Positions 17,732 through 27,315 of a DNA stretch of 64,000 nt are shown here, in pieces (the stretch's first letter is position 1; every line of letters begins with the position of its first letter). The translations under genes were made by a program, and so were the position numbers. This DNA comes from Methanolobus sp. (GTDB taxonomy: Archaea > Halobacteriota > Methanosarcinia > Methanosarcinales > Methanosarcinaceae). The DNA is taken from the NCBI RefSeq assembly GCF_016278365.1, contig NZ_JADQBZ010000002.1, positions 341,892 through 405,891 of the forward strand. The letters run 5' to 3'. The notes beneath the pieces are model-generated. The model ran no database searches. It was not told where the DNA came from and saw only the letters and a list, made by a program, of their open reading frames with translations.

Positions 17732-19099
17732 TTGGAAGTAAGAACCACAGGTATTCCCGGCCTGGATGAGATATTGGGAGGAGGAATTCCCCGTCCTTCA
17801 ACTGTACTTCTCGCCGGAAACCCTGGCACCGGAAGAACCACATTGGGAATACAGAGCCTTTGCTATGCCGCCGCAAGAGGAGAAAAGGTATTATATGTGT
17901 GCCCAACCTCAAAATCAGAAAAATCCGTAAGAGAAGCATTATCAGGATATGATTTCTATGATGATTCACTGAATATCCGCATCTACAGCATAAGCTCGGT
18001 AGAACGGGATCCTCTCACCATGCTGGTCGACCTTGGGAACACCGTTGCAAATATGAAGCCCGACAGAGTGATGATAGACCCGGTCACTCCGATAGGTTTT
18101 GGTTTCGCTGAAGCTGAAAGAAGAAGGTTCATGTATTCACTCAACACCGCCATAGGCGAGTGGAATGCTATTGTATACATGACAGGGACAATGGCAACAA
18201 GCGATGTTTGCAGGTCGGTCATCAGTGATATCGCTGATGGTGTGATATACCTGACCCAGAAGATAGGGCGGGTGCACAATGACCGTCGTCTCAAGGTGAT
18301 CAAATTCAACAGTATACACTACCTTGATGGAGAGCACTCTTTTGAAATAACCGGCTCCGGGGCGAATGTTTATCCACGAATGGAGTACCTTGTAGCTGAG
18401 AATTATAATAGCTCGGAAAGGACTGGATTTGGAATAGCCCGGTTAGATGAGTTTCTCGGAGGAGGGCTTTTCAAAGGATCATCCACGCTCCTGGCAGGCA
18501 ATACAGGCACCGGTAAGACTTTATTCGGACTACAGTTCATTGTACATGGTGCCATGAAGGGGGAGCCGGGCATAATAAGCAGTTTCGAGGAAACACCACA
18601 TGAACTGAGGCATTATGCGGCAAACGCCGGAATGGATCTTAAAGGCCTGGAGGAACGAGGGTTGATACGGATACTGCATAATTCCCCTTCAGGAATCAAT
18701 GCGTGCAAGCAAGCAATGCAGCTCAAGGAAGCCATTAATGAAACAGGTTCAAAGAGAATACTCCTTGACGACATCTCGGGCTTTGACTACGTTTTTAATG
18801 ATAGCACCGAGAAAAGGGAGCATATCTCAAATCTGATCCGGCTTTTTAAGAACAAGGAAGTGACTTCCATGTTCATCAGCAGCAATCAGTCAACATGGAA
18901 CGAGCCACTTGCTCCACCAATCCCGATTTCACCAATTGTTGACAATCTTCTGTTTCTCAGGCATACGGAAGACAGGGAAAAGATAACAAAATCATTCTAT
19001 ATTTTAAAGAGCCATGGCACAGACCATGAAAAGCGCCTCATACGATATGAGGTCACTGGCGAAGGGATAAAAATCTCCGATTTTCAAAAAGATAACTGA
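17732..19099 (+). CDS. Double-domain KaiC/RecA-like ATPase
   Basis: 455 residues with two tandem RecA-type domains. Each starts with TGIPGLDEILGGG / FGIARLDEFLGGG. The second P-loop is canonical (GNTGTGKTLF, ~253-262). The first reads GNPGTGRTTLG (~31-41), with arginine in place of the Walker A lysine. VMIDPVTPIG and ILLDDISGFD are the Walker B regions. Archaeal KaiC-like proteins act as signalling ATPases, some with taxis or protein kinases; no partner is adjacent here. The start is TTG with AGAGGAA upstream. Confidence 0.85.
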   Translation: MEVRTTGIPGLDEILGGGIPRPSTVLLAGNPGTGRTTLGIQSLCYAAARGEKVLYVCPTSKSEKSVREALSGYDFYDDSLNIRIYSISSVERDPLTMLVDLGNTVANMKPDRVMIDPVTPIGFGFAEAERRRFMYSLNTAIGEWNAIVYMTGTMATSDVCRSVISDIADGVIYLTQKIGRVHNDRRLKVIKFNSIHYLDGEHSFEITGSGANVYPRMEYLVAENYNSSERTGFGIARLDEFLGGGLFKGSSTLLAGNTGTGKTLFGLQFIVHGAMKGEPGIISSFEETPHELRHYAANAGMDLKGLEERGLIRILHNSPSGINACKQAMQLKEAINETGSKRILLDDISGFDYVFNDSTEKREHISNLIRLFKNKEVTSMFISSNQSTWNEPLAPPIPISPIVDNLLFLRHTEDREKITKSFYILKSHGTDHEKRLIRYEVTGEGIKISDFQKDN

Positions 19100-19232
19100 T
19101 AGATAGTTACTGAGAGTCTTCGCTTATACTGCGGAAAACATTTAAATAGTTCACCGTGCTACTATGTCACACACTAGCACGGGCATAATATGCCCTGCGT
19201 ACAATTCATAAATAAACGGAAGGCATAAGACG

Positions 19233-20030
19233 ATGACAGGAATCGGAAAGAAAATTCGCATTGAAAGAATAATGCATAGAGAAAGCAGAAATATGGTCGT
19301 TATTCCCATGGACCACGGCATATCTAACGGGCCTATCAAGGGACTTATAGATGTCCCTGAATCAATAAACAAGGTTGCTGAAGGAGGGGCGGATGCAGTA
19401 CTGATGCAAAAGGGAATTATCATACACGGCCACAGGGGATACGGGCACGATGTGGGACTGATAGTACACATCAGTGCGTCAACTGCCCTTGGACCTGATC
19501 CAAACGACAAGGTGCAGGTATGCTCGGTGGAAGAAGTGGTAAAAATGGGTGCTGACGCCGTATCCATCCACATAAACGTAGGTTCGGAAACTGAATCCGA
19601 CCAGCTCAGGCAGCTTGGGGAAGTATCCGAGCAGTGCACTTACTGGGGAATGCCCCTACTGGCCATGATGTACCCACGTGGGAAAGATATAGAGAACCCC
19701 CATGATGCCGAGCTTGTAGCCCATGTAGCAAGAGTTGGCGCCGAACTGGGCGCAGACGTTGTCAAGACCCTTTACACAGGAGACCCCGATACATTCAGGG
19801 ACGTTGTAAGAGGATGTCCTGTGCCTGTGGTCATAGCCGGAGGGCCAAAGACCAACACCGACCAGGAGTTCCTGGAGATGATCAGGGGTGCAATGGAGGG
19901 TGGCGCACGGGGTGTTGCTATCGGAAGGAATGTGTTCCAGCACGAAAACCCCACAAAAATTACAAAAGCTATAACAGAGATAGTGCACTTCAACAGGAGT
20001 GTAGAAGAAGCGCTGGAAATGCTCAAGTAA
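19233..20030 (+). CDS. 2-amino-3,7-dideoxy-D-threo-hept-6-ulosonate synthase (aroA')
   Basis: 265 residues, DhnA-type class I aldolase barrel. [54 protein letters not shown] (Schiff-base lysine) and [12 protein letters not shown] are present. It makes the C7 precursor of the archaeal shikimate route from a methylglyoxal-derived fragment and aspartate semialdehyde. Position directly before DHQ synthase II and aroDE makes this role more likely than fructose-bisphosphate aldolase. GGAAGG lies upstream of the ATG. A paralogue is at 41971. Confidence 0.92.
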   Translation: MTGIGKKIRIERIMHRESRNMVVIPMDHGISNGPIKGLIDVPESINKVAEGGADAVLMQKGIIIHGHRGYGHDVGLIVHISASTALGPDPNDKVQVCSVEEVVKMGADAVSIHINVGSETESDQLRQLGEVSEQCTYWGMPLLAMMYPRGKDIENPHDAELVAHVARVGAELGADVVKTLYTGDPDTFRDVVRGCPVPVVIAGGPKTNTDQEFLEMIRGAMEGGARGVAIGRNVFQHENPTKITKAITEIVHFNRSVEEALEMLK

Positions 20031-20064
20031 GAGAGATAAAGCCAGTACATCTGGAAGTGCTCAT

Positions 20065-21207
20065 ATGAAGGATAAGATGATTTGGATAAAGGCCGATGAA
20101 GGAAACTGGGACGACAGGAAGATTGTGATCACAACAGGTATTGAATCTGGTGCAGATTGTATTCTTGTCAATGGTGCGGATGTCAGCAAGGTCAAAGAAC
20201 TGGGAAATGTGAAAGTTGCTGCCTTTGCCTATGATAACAAGTCAGAGGCGGATGTCATTGTTGTAGGGAAAGGGGGCGAAGGGGATGGCACAAAGCCGCT
20301 TCCACCGGACTACGGAGGTTCTCTTGACGTGACAACGGCCATCCGACTAAAGGAAAAAGGTGTCAAAGTCGCCGGATACGTAATCATCCGCAACAAGGAA
20401 TATGAGAACTTTGCCGCAGAATTGGGCAATGTCTGTGATTACCTCATCACTGTGGGAACAGACTGGCAGGTCATCCCACTGGAGAACCTTATAGCAGGGC
20501 TGCAGAAAAAGAATGTGAAACTGATATCCGGTGTGAAGAATTCCGAGCAGGCAAAGCTTGCCTTTGAGACAATGGAGCACGGTTCCGACGGAGTGCTTCT
20601 GGACACCAAAGACCTCAACCAGATAAAAAAGACTGCTACCCTTGCAGAAAGTGCAGGTGTAAAAGACATTGAGCTTAAGACTGCCATAGTCACAAGGGTC
20701 GACCCTATAGGCATGGGAGACCGGGTCTGCGTGGATACCTGTAACCTCATGGTCAGGGGCGAAGGCATGCTTGTGGGTTCGCAATCAAATGGTATGTTCC
20801 TGGTGCACTCGGAATCCGAAGAAAGTCCCTATGTGGCATCCCGTCCGTTCAGGGTCAATGCCGGTGCTGTACATGCTTACGTAAAAGTGGGTGAGAAAAC
20901 CCGCTACCTCTCCGAGCTGAAAGCCGGTGATGAGGTCACTATCGTGGATGCCAATGGCGGGCAGAGGACAGGCGTTGTAGGCAGGGTCAAGATAGAGAGA
21001 AGGCCTCTGGTACTTGTGGAAGCAGACATCGACGGCAAGATAGTCAAGAACATATTGCAGAATGCTGAAACAATAAAACTTGTGACCAAAGATAAAAAAC
21101 CTGTATCTGTAACAGACCTCAAAGTGGGTGATGAGATACTCGTGCACTCAGAGGACATCGGACGCCACTTCGGGATGAAGATCGAAGAAACGATCATTGA
21201 AAAATAA
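20065..21207 (+). CDS. 3-dehydroquinate synthase II (aroB')
   Basis: 380 residues, full length for the archaeal enzyme. It begins MIWIKADEGNWDDRKIVIT. Conserved blocks are VGMGDRVC-like GMGDRVCVDTCNL, GEGMLVGSQSNGMFLVHSE and RPFRVNAGAVHAYV. It oxidatively deaminates and cyclises ADTH to 3-dehydroquinate with NAD. Second gene of the aromatic operon, 34 bases after the ADTH synthase gene. Confidence 0.95.
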   Translation: MKDKMIWIKADEGNWDDRKIVITTGIESGADCILVNGADVSKVKELGNVKVAAFAYDNKSEADVIVVGKGGEGDGTKPLPPDYGGSLDVTTAIRLKEKGVKVAGYVIIRNKEYENFAAELGNVCDYLITVGTDWQVIPLENLIAGLQKKNVKLISGVKNSEQAKLAFETMEHGSDGVLLDTKDLNQIKKTATLAESAGVKDIELKTAIVTRVDPIGMGDRVCVDTCNLMVRGEGMLVGSQSNGMFLVHSESEESPYVASRPFRVNAGAVHAYVKVGEKTRYLSELKAGDEVTIVDANGGQRTGVVGRVKIERRPLVLVEADIDGKIVKNILQNAETIKLVTKDKKPVSVTDLKVGDEILVHSEDIGRHFGMKIEETIIEK

Positions 21208-21231
21208 TCAGGCATAGTAGCAGGTGTGGCA

Positions 21232-21936
21232 ATGGTGCATATAGGCAATTTTGACCTTGGAAAGAAACCTGGAATTGTAGCAGTTATTTCTGAAGAACCA
21301 GTGGAAAGTGCCAAGGCCGCTAAATGGCTGGGTGCAGACCTGCTGGAGCTTCGCCTTGATATGCTGGAGTTCAGCAACCCGGATGAAATGAAGAAGGCCA
21401 TTGAGAAGATCAAATCTACCACAGGCCTTCCGTGTATTGCAACCAATAGGTTACAAACCGATGGTGGCAAATGGACAGGAAGTGACGAGGCAAGAATAGA
21501 ATTACTGGATCAGGCTCTCCTCAAGGCTGATGCAGTCGATATAGAACTTGCCGCGGATGCGGGCCTGAGAGACTCACTCATAAGAAAGGCAAAAGATGCC
21601 GGAAAGATGGTTATCGTTTCCTCACATGATTTTAAATCCACGCCTTCCCCGGCAGAGATGAGGGAAATCATTGACCGCTCTTTTAAAGCCGGCGCAGACA
21701 TCGCAAAACTGGCGGTCACACCTGCATCCATGCAGGATACGCTTAATCTGCTGCAGGTTACCCTGGATGCAGGCGGGACGGTCTGCACAATAGCAATGGG
21801 AGATAACGGCAGGCATACAAGGATAGTTGCACCCTGCTATGGTTCAGTGCTTACATACGGCTCCATCGGCAAAGCAGTGGCACCCGGACAGATACCGATC
21901 CATCAACTCAAGTCAGCCCTGGTGATACTCTTTTGA
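21232..21936 (+). CDS. aroD: 3-dehydroquinate dehydratase, type I
   Basis: 234 residues from ATG 21232, which has GGTG 5 bases upstream; a GTG two codons earlier is weaker. Type I signatures: ELRLDMLEF, catalytic His in VSSHDFKSTPS and Schiff-base Lys in ADIAKLAVTP. It converts 3-dehydroquinate to 3-dehydroshikimate. Its 3' end overlaps the aroE start by 4 bases. Confidence 0.95.
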   Translation: MVHIGNFDLGKKPGIVAVISEEPVESAKAAKWLGADLLELRLDMLEFSNPDEMKKAIEKIKSTTGLPCIATNRLQTDGGKWTGSDEARIELLDQALLKADAVDIELAADAGLRDSLIRKAKDAGKMVIVSSHDFKSTPSPAEMREIIDRSFKAGADIAKLAVTPASMQDTLNLLQVTLDAGGTVCTIAMGDNGRHTRIVAPCYGSVLTYGSIGKAVAPGQIPIHQLKSALVILF

Positions 21937-22754
21937 GAACCGTGTTCGCTGTTTTCGGAGACCCTGTGGGTCATTCGCTATCGCCTGTAATGCACAATGC
22001 AGCATTTGAGGCCCTTGGCATGGATTATACGTACCATGCCTTCAAAGTAGGAAAAGAGGAACTGAAAGATGCACTTGCAGGTGCAAAGGCTATGGGATTT
22101 GGAGGTGTCAACCTTACCGTACCCCTGAAGCAGGAAGCCCTGAGCATAGTAGATGCTGACCCGCTGGCTGCGGCTATCGGAGCTGTGAATACGATTGACT
22201 TCAAGGAAGGCATGAAAGGTTACAATACTGATGGTTTAGGTGCTAAACGAGCACTTGAAGAGGAAGATGTGGATATCCGGGGCTCGGAAGTACTTATCGC
22301 TGGTGCAGGTGGTGCGGCCCGTGCTATCGCCTTCCAGTTTGCCAGAGATGGTGCCAGTGTTACCATAGCCAACAGGACGCCGGAAAGGGCACTCGAGCTG
22401 GCGGCTGATGTCTCAGCTGTCGGAAAGGTCAGAGGCTGTGGCTTTGAGAACCTTCGGGCACTTATCGGAGAAAGTGATATCCTGGTGAACTGCACGGTCC
22501 TGGGGATGCATCCTGATACTGAGAGGACCATCGTGACCTCAGAGGATATGCACCCGGACCTCACTGTTTTTGATATTGTTTACAATCCCCTGGAAACCCG
22601 CCTGCTCAAAGAAGCAAAGCTTGCCGGCGCCAAACCTGTCAACGGTATCATGATGCTTGTTTATCAGGGAGCTGAAGCTTTCAGGATATGGACAGGTGTT
22701 GAACCTCCTGTTGATATCATGAAGAGAGCAGTCCTGGAGGAGTTACAGACTTGA
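21933..22754 (+). CDS. aroE: Shikimate dehydrogenase
   Basis: 273 residues. SLSPVMHNAAFEALG, NLTVPLKQEAL (catalytic lysine), NTDGLGAKRAL (aspartate), the NADP loop IAGAGGAARAIAF with ANRTPERA, and the C-terminal MLVYQGAEAFRIWTG. It reduces 3-dehydroshikimate with NADPH. It starts at a TTG inside the aroD end and overlaps the tyrA start by 4 bases. Confidence 0.95.
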   Translation: MRTVFAVFGDPVGHSLSPVMHNAAFEALGMDYTYHAFKVGKEELKDALAGAKAMGFGGVNLTVPLKQEALSIVDADPLAAAIGAVNTIDFKEGMKGYNTDGLGAKRALEEEDVDIRGSEVLIAGAGGAARAIAFQFARDGASVTIANRTPERALELAADVSAVGKVRGCGFENLRALIGESDILVNCTVLGMHPDTERTIVTSEDMHPDLTVFDIVYNPLETRLLKEAKLAGAKPVNGIMMLVYQGAEAFRIWTGVEPPVDIMKRAVLEELQT

Positions 22755-24067
22755 AGGTACTCATCATTGGCGGCACCGGGGAAATGGGACAGTGGTTCAC
22801 CCGTTTCTTCAAAAATAACGGTTATGATGTAATGGTCTGGGGCAGCGGAGGGAAGGTAGAGATAGCCCAGAAGATGGGGGTTAATTTTGCCCCGGACATT
22901 GACATGGCAATATCGGAGAGCGATATCGTCATAGTTACAGTTCCCATTGACATCACCGGGCAGGTTATCCGGGAAACTGCACCGAAGATGAAAAGTGGCA
23001 GTCTCCTGATGGACCTGACATCACTCAAGGTCAAACCTACGGAAGTCATGAAAGAGTACGCACCTGCGGATGTGGAGATACTGGGAACACATCCAATGTT
23101 CGGTCCTTCCATACCCAGCCTTCACGGACAGATATTCATACTAACGCCTATTGAGGGAAGATGCCAGAAGTGGTTCCCTGTGATCAGGGCCCTGCTGGAA
23201 GATAACGGGGCTCACATAGAGATCATCAGCGCACAGGAGCATGACCGTTTTGTATCTGTTGTCCAGGGGCTTACACACTTTGCTTACATAACCATAGGCA
23301 CCACATTCAACAGACTGGACTTTAGCGTCGCACAGTCCAGGAGATTTATGAGTCCTGTGTATGATATCATGGTGGATTTCGTTGGCAGGATACTGGGCCA
23401 GAATCCTTACCTGTACGCCTTCATCCAGATGGAGAACCCTGAAGTGTTGAAAGTGCATGAGGCGTTCATGCAGGAATGCAGGGAGATGTCAGCAATCGTG
23501 CGGGAGAATGATGTGGAGAGCTTCATCTCCAGAATGAAAGATGCTTCAGCCCATTTCGGAGACACCGCCGCAGCACTGCGTCGCTCTGATAAGCTCATAA
23601 ATTCCAAGATAGCCGAGCTTGACGAACTTGTGAACTCAATAGGTATGGAGAAGGGGCTCAGGCACATCTATTCAGATGTTGTGCATGTAGGCATAGTAAA
23701 AAAAGTCACACCTCGGAGTGTTGTACTTTCCACAGGTAGCAAGCTCGTTTCAATGAAGCTGGAAAACATCCGCCTCTTATCCCCGGAAGAGCTCAGGAAA
23801 TGGAAAACAGAGAACCTCAGGGGGCATTCAAGGGATATATCCGTCATCATTCCAAAGAATGCTGACCCGGAGGTCATACGCAGCATCATTAGCAATAATA
23901 TGAATGTCATCTCAGTCCGGTTAATAGATATATATACATGTGCTAAGAGTGATACCGGATCAAGCGTGACCTATCGTGTAGGTATAATAGGAGATGCCAA
24001 CGCCACAGTGGTCAATAATGAGATAGCAGCACTGCTCACAGGCATAGGTTGTAAACTCAGAGGATAA
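22751..24067 (+). CDS. tyrA: Prephenate dehydrogenase with C-terminal regulatory region
   Basis: 438 residues. The Rossmann domain (GGTGEMGQWFTRFF, residues ~7-20) and the prephenate dehydrogenase core (LGTHPMFGPSIPSL, QGLTHFAYITIG) run to ~285. The rest (~290-438) is an extra region ending in an ACT-like fold candidate (ISVIIPKNADPEVIRSIISN), probably tyrosine feedback, which is inferred. TTG start overlaps the aroE stop. Last gene of the operon; EPSP synthase, shikimate kinase and chorismate synthase genes are not in the window. Confidence 0.9.
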   Translation: MKVLIIGGTGEMGQWFTRFFKNNGYDVMVWGSGGKVEIAQKMGVNFAPDIDMAISESDIVIVTVPIDITGQVIRETAPKMKSGSLLMDLTSLKVKPTEVMKEYAPADVEILGTHPMFGPSIPSLHGQIFILTPIEGRCQKWFPVIRALLEDNGAHIEIISAQEHDRFVSVVQGLTHFAYITIGTTFNRLDFSVAQSRRFMSPVYDIMVDFVGRILGQNPYLYAFIQMENPEVLKVHEAFMQECREMSAIVRENDVESFISRMKDASAHFGDTAAALRRSDKLINSKIAELDELVNSIGMEKGLRHIYSDVVHVGIVKKVTPRSVVLSTGSKLVSMKLENIRLLSPEELRKWKTENLRGHSRDISVIIPKNADPEVIRSIISNNMNVISVRLIDIYTCAKSDTGSSVTYRVGIIGDANATVVNNEIAALLTGIGCKLRG

Positions 24068-24176
24068 CTCTGTCACCTACACTTTAACATCATTTGAACC
24101 TGGTTAGCACAATTATATACATAGTGCTGGGACAAACATTATCAGGTACCTATGCTTACACTAATTCTGTGATAAT

Positions 24177-24467
24177 TTGAACAGAGCACCCGCAACTCCA
24201 CAACAATATATAAGGTTCCTTAAGATAGGTATATTCTTTACAGCCCTTTTCGGAATGTACCTGGGAATCCAGGGGCTTTACCTGATGTTAGTAGAGAAGA
24301 ATTACGTCACCGGAGCATCTCTGTTCCTTGCAGCACTCCTGATAGCTCCCCCGCCAATCGGCATATCCAGGATGGCAAAGGAACAATTCGGTATAGATCT
24401 GTCCATACCTGTGAGAATGGTGGCTACAACCATACTACTGTTTATAGCATGGCTGAGCCTTCCTTAA
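24177..24467 (+). CDS. Small membrane protein, unknown function
   Basis: 96 residues with three hydrophobic helices (~16-36, ~43-58, ~77-95) and short polar loops. The only early start is TTG (24177), with no obvious Shine-Dalgarno motif. I recognise no family. It sits between the aromatic operon and convergent tpiA. Confidence 0.55.
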   Translation: MNRAPATPQQYIRFLKIGIFFTALFGMYLGIQGLYLMLVEKNYVTGASLFLAALLIAPPPIGISRMAKEQFGIDLSIPVRMVATTILLFIAWLSLP

Positions 24468-24485
24468 AGCGGACTAAGATAGTTA

Positions 24486-25154
24486 TCAGATCCTGCTTAC
24501 AAGATCTTCAAGCGCAACCTTAGGATCCTTAGCTTTAACAATGCCCGAGGCCAGCAGGACACCTACGGAGCCAAGCTCGAGGGCCGCCAGGAGATCCTCT
24601 CCTTTTGATATGCCTGCCCCACACAGAACTTTAACTGCAGGGTTTACTCTTGTGACAGCCTCCACGGAACCTGTAACAACCCGCGGGTCTGCTTTTGATA
24701 CGGGTATTCCACTGCCTATAAGTTCCGGCGGCTCCACTGCCACGTAATCAGGGCCCAGAGCAGCGGCAGCGGCAGAAGTTGTGATATTATTGGTACAGAC
24801 GATAGTCGTAAGACCTGTTTCTTTTGCCTTGTTTATAGATGCATCAATGTTTGCCAGTGTCAGGCAGTATTCGGAGTGGTTAATGAGAGTCCCGACTGCC
24901 CCTGCATCCTTTATGCACTGAGCGAAAGCATGTCCTGTAAAACCCCCTGCGCCTACGCTGTCCAGATGCTGCGCATAAACAGGGATATCCACCTGTGAGG
25001 ATACACGATAAATATCACAGAACTGGGGTGCCATCGCAATATCTATGCCGGAATCTTCAGCAACTTGCCTGCATGCCTGCGCTATCTTTACGGCGCCTTC
25101 GCCTGTGCCTTCAATGTATGTCTTCAGGTTCAAAACTATCAGTGTGGAACTCAT
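24486..25154 (-). CDS. tpiA: Triosephosphate isomerase (archaeal type)
   Basis: 222 residues, the short archaeal form. It begins LIVLNLKTYIEGTG (substrate lysine), LINHSEYCLT (catalytic His) and VAVEPPELIGSG (catalytic Glu), then VLCGAGISKGED and VLLASGIVKAKDP at the phosphate-binding end. It interconverts DHAP and GAP. GGAGAG sits 5 bases before the ATG. It lies 82 bases downstream of fae-hps on the same strand, but a strong terminator separates them. Confidence 0.96.
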   Translation of the reverse strand: MSSTLIVLNLKTYIEGTGEGAVKIAQACRQVAEDSGIDIAMAPQFCDIYRVSSQVDIPVYAQHLDSVGAGGFTGHAFAQCIKDAGAVGTLINHSEYCLTLANIDASINKAKETGLTTIVCTNNITTSAAAAALGPDYVAVEPPELIGSGIPVSKADPRVVTGSVEAVTRVNPAVKVLCGAGISKGEDLLAALELGSVGVLLASGIVKAKDPKVALEDLVSRI

Positions 25155-25185
25155 ATGATCTCTCCGGTGAGAGATAATACCTCAA

Positions 25186-25223
25186 AATAGAAAAAAGCGT
25201 GTGTCTATTTGCTGAACACACGC
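25186..25223 (-). terminator. Terminator after fae-hps
   Basis: On the minus strand, GCGTGTGT and ACACACGC form a perfect 8-bp stem (25197-25204 with 25216-25223) followed at once by a T-rich run (TTTTTTCTATTTTG). It starts 14 bases after the fae-hps stop. Confidence 0.7.
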
Positions 25224-25236
25224 ACAAAATATATGT

Positions 25237-26415
25237 TTAGAAGTCAGTCATTACCCTGAACTGGTCTATTTCAGGGTTGTTAAGGCCTTCAATGAACTTC
25301 TCGGCAACCTGCCTTACATCTTTGGCATTGGTGATTGCCCTGCCTACTACAAGGACATCAGCGCCTGCCTTAAGTGCATCAGGCATTGTGTCAATACGGA
25401 TACCGCCAGCAACCGCCACAAGGATCTTTGGTGAGAGAGCCTTTATGTCCTGGATATTGCCCCATGCATGAGCAGTTTCCTCAACATCGATAGCACGGTG
25501 CAGTTCCACAACATCAGGCAGTTCTTTGAGCTGCTTGAGTATTGCTACAGGGTCCGGGCAGTTCAGAGTATCCATGACAGCATATATTCCGGTCTTGTGA
25601 GCTTCCTCAATGGCTTTGTTGAGAGTTGCCACAGGTGCCAGTGCTGAGACTACGATAGCATCTGCGGTTGCATCTGCAACCATGCGGGCTTCCAGGTTAC
25701 CGGTATCAAGGGTCTTGAGGTCAGCAACTATGAATGCGTCAGGACGAACCTCTCTGAGCCTGGAGATGACGTCAACACCGTAACGCTTGATGAGAGGTGT
25801 GCCTGCTTCAAGGATAACGTGGTCGCTCTTTGGAAGCTGGCTCACTATACTGAGTATAGCCTCAATGTTAGGGTTATCCAGCGCAACCTGCAGGTAAGGA
25901 GGATTCCAGAGCCTGGAGACCTTGAATCCCATTACTGCATGTCCCATTCTGTCCTTCTCTTTAAGTACTGTGTCAACGTCCGGGAACCCTTCCAGGGCAC
26001 GTTTGACTGCCAGTTTAGTTGCCCCGTAATTGTACCTGAAGATCCTGTTGTAATCTTTGGCCTCAGGGTGGATGAAAACGCTTGCAATGACAACGAGATC
26101 TTCGATATCCATGTCACCGAACACACCTTCTTCAAGAGCGTCAGCAACTGCCTTTGCAACTGCAGCCTGCGCAGGACCAAATATCTGGGCTGCTTGATCC
26201 ATATTCTTTACAGTAACCTTCGGAACTATCAGTGTAGCAGGTTTTGTAGGAAGGTTCGGGCGTATCACCGAAAGCAGAGGAGTGTGTCCTACTGACAGTT
26301 GTGCTAGACCGTTTGCAAATGCCTGACCTACAGGACCATTCTTGTTCCCGATTAAAAGGTCAACGTGCGCGAGTTCTGGTGCCTCGCCAATTAGAGCTTC
26401 TCCGATTAAAAACAT
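25237..26415 (-). CDS. fae-hps: Formaldehyde-activating enzyme / 3-hexulose-6-phosphate synthase fusion
   Basis: 392 residues. The Fae half (~1-165) begins [11 protein letters not shown] with the active-site histidine H17 (LAHVDLLIG) and IPVHPEAK-like FIHPEAKDY. The HPS half (~175-392) has [16 protein letters not shown] and the catalytic DLKTLD. HPS releases formaldehyde from hexulose-6-phosphate while making ribulose-5-phosphate; Fae couples the formaldehyde to tetrahydromethanopterin. The start is the ATG 5 bases after GGTGA. A stem-forming repeat lies in its leader (26452-26494), and a terminator follows the stop. Confidence 0.96.
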   Translation of the reverse strand: MFLIGEALIGEAPELAHVDLLIGNKNGPVGQAFANGLAQLSVGHTPLLSVIRPNLPTKPATLIVPKVTVKNMDQAAQIFGPAQAAVAKAVADALEEGVFGDMDIEDLVVIASVFIHPEAKDYNRIFRYNYGATKLAVKRALEGFPDVDTVLKEKDRMGHAVMGFKVSRLWNPPYLQVALDNPNIEAILSIVSQLPKSDHVILEAGTPLIKRYGVDVISRLREVRPDAFIVADLKTLDTGNLEARMVADATADAIVVSALAPVATLNKAIEEAHKTGIYAVMDTLNCPDPVAILKQLKELPDVVELHRAIDVEETAHAWGNIQDIKALSPKILVAVAGGIRIDTMPDALKAGADVLVVGRAITNAKDVRQVAEKFIEGLNNPEIDQFRVMTDF

Positions 26416-26451
26416 CAATTCACCTACATAGATTAATGTAAATTTATCATT

Positions 26452-26494
26452 CCCTGTGCAATGTCAATTCCTGTTTGGTAGTTGCGGCACAGGG
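26452..26494. promoter_or_regulatory. Inverted repeat in the fae-hps upstream region
   Basis: CCCTGTGC (26452-26459) and GCACAGGG (26487-26494) form a perfect 8-bp inverted repeat with a 27-base spacer, 37-79 bases upstream of the fae-hps ATG. It may be a leader hairpin or an operator; no known motif is recognised. Confidence 0.3.
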
Positions 26495-26578
26495 CGTGTT
26501 ATGCGTGCTATATCTAGTATTATGATAAATACCTTTTTAAAAGGAGGATGCTAACGGACTAAAAATACGAACTATTCT

Positions 26579-27193
26579 TTACAATATCCGGGTGCAGATA
26601 TCGTTAAGCCCGCACTCCCCACATCTGGGAGATATCGGACGGCATACATTCTGCCCAAAAAGGACCATCAGGCCGTTGATGTCTTTCCAGTCCTGCCTTG
26701 ATACAACCTTTTCGAGTTCCTTTTCAGTCTCAGCCGCTGATGATGTTTTCACCAGTCCAAAACGATTAGATATCCTGTGTACATGAGTATCCACAGCAAT
26801 TACATCTTTTTCAAAAGCATAACCAAGCACGCAATTAGCAGTTTTTCTGCCAACTCCGGGTAGTTTGAGCAGCTCGTCCATGCTGTCGGGGACGATGCCT
26901 CCATAGTTCTTCAAAAGAATCCGGGATATATCAATGATCCTCTGTGCCTTCACCCTGTAGAAACCCACATCCATTATAAGTGCCTGTATTTCATCAATAT
27001 CAGCCGATGCCATTTTCAGAGGGCCATCAAATACTTCAAAAAGTCTCCGGGTTGCAGGAATGGTCACCTCATCACGAGTGCGCTGGGACAGCACTGTGGA
27101 TATGAGCATATAGTAAGGATCCCTGTTTACGTGAAAATACCCACCGGGGTACATTCCCCGGAGGCGGGAGATCATCTCTTCAACAGACATCAT
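26579..27193 (-). CDS. nth: Endonuclease III (DNA glycosylase/AP lyase)
   Basis: 204 residues. The helix-hairpin-helix LPGVGRKTANCVLG holds the catalytic lysine, and IAVDTHVHRISNR the catalytic aspartate. Four C-terminal cysteines (C-x6-C-x2-C-x5-C, CRPISPRCGECGLNDIC) bind the 4Fe-4S cluster. It removes oxidised pyrimidines and cuts the AP site. Two adjacent ATGs start the frame. Confidence 0.96.
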   Translation of the reverse strand: MMSVEEMISRLRGMYPGGYFHVNRDPYYMLISTVLSQRTRDEVTIPATRRLFEVFDGPLKMASADIDEIQALIMDVGFYRVKAQRIIDISRILLKNYGGIVPDSMDELLKLPGVGRKTANCVLGYAFEKDVIAVDTHVHRISNRFGLVKTSSAAETEKELEKVVSRQDWKDINGLMVLFGQNVCRPISPRCGECGLNDICTRIL

Positions 27194-27315
27194 TGAATGT
27201 AGTTAACCAACTTATAAACTGTTTTCTCTGGATCGAAAGAGGAGGAGGTCATTTAAGGTAAAGAGTTCAGGAGCTAAAGGAATAGGCTTTATACTTGCAG
27301 GCCGCACTTTTATTT

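Noticed and set aside
20904..21470. 188-codon minus-strand frame over the DHQ synthase/aroD junction
   Set aside because: It is antisense to two strongly supported genes and has low-complexity Ser/Pro/Thr composition.
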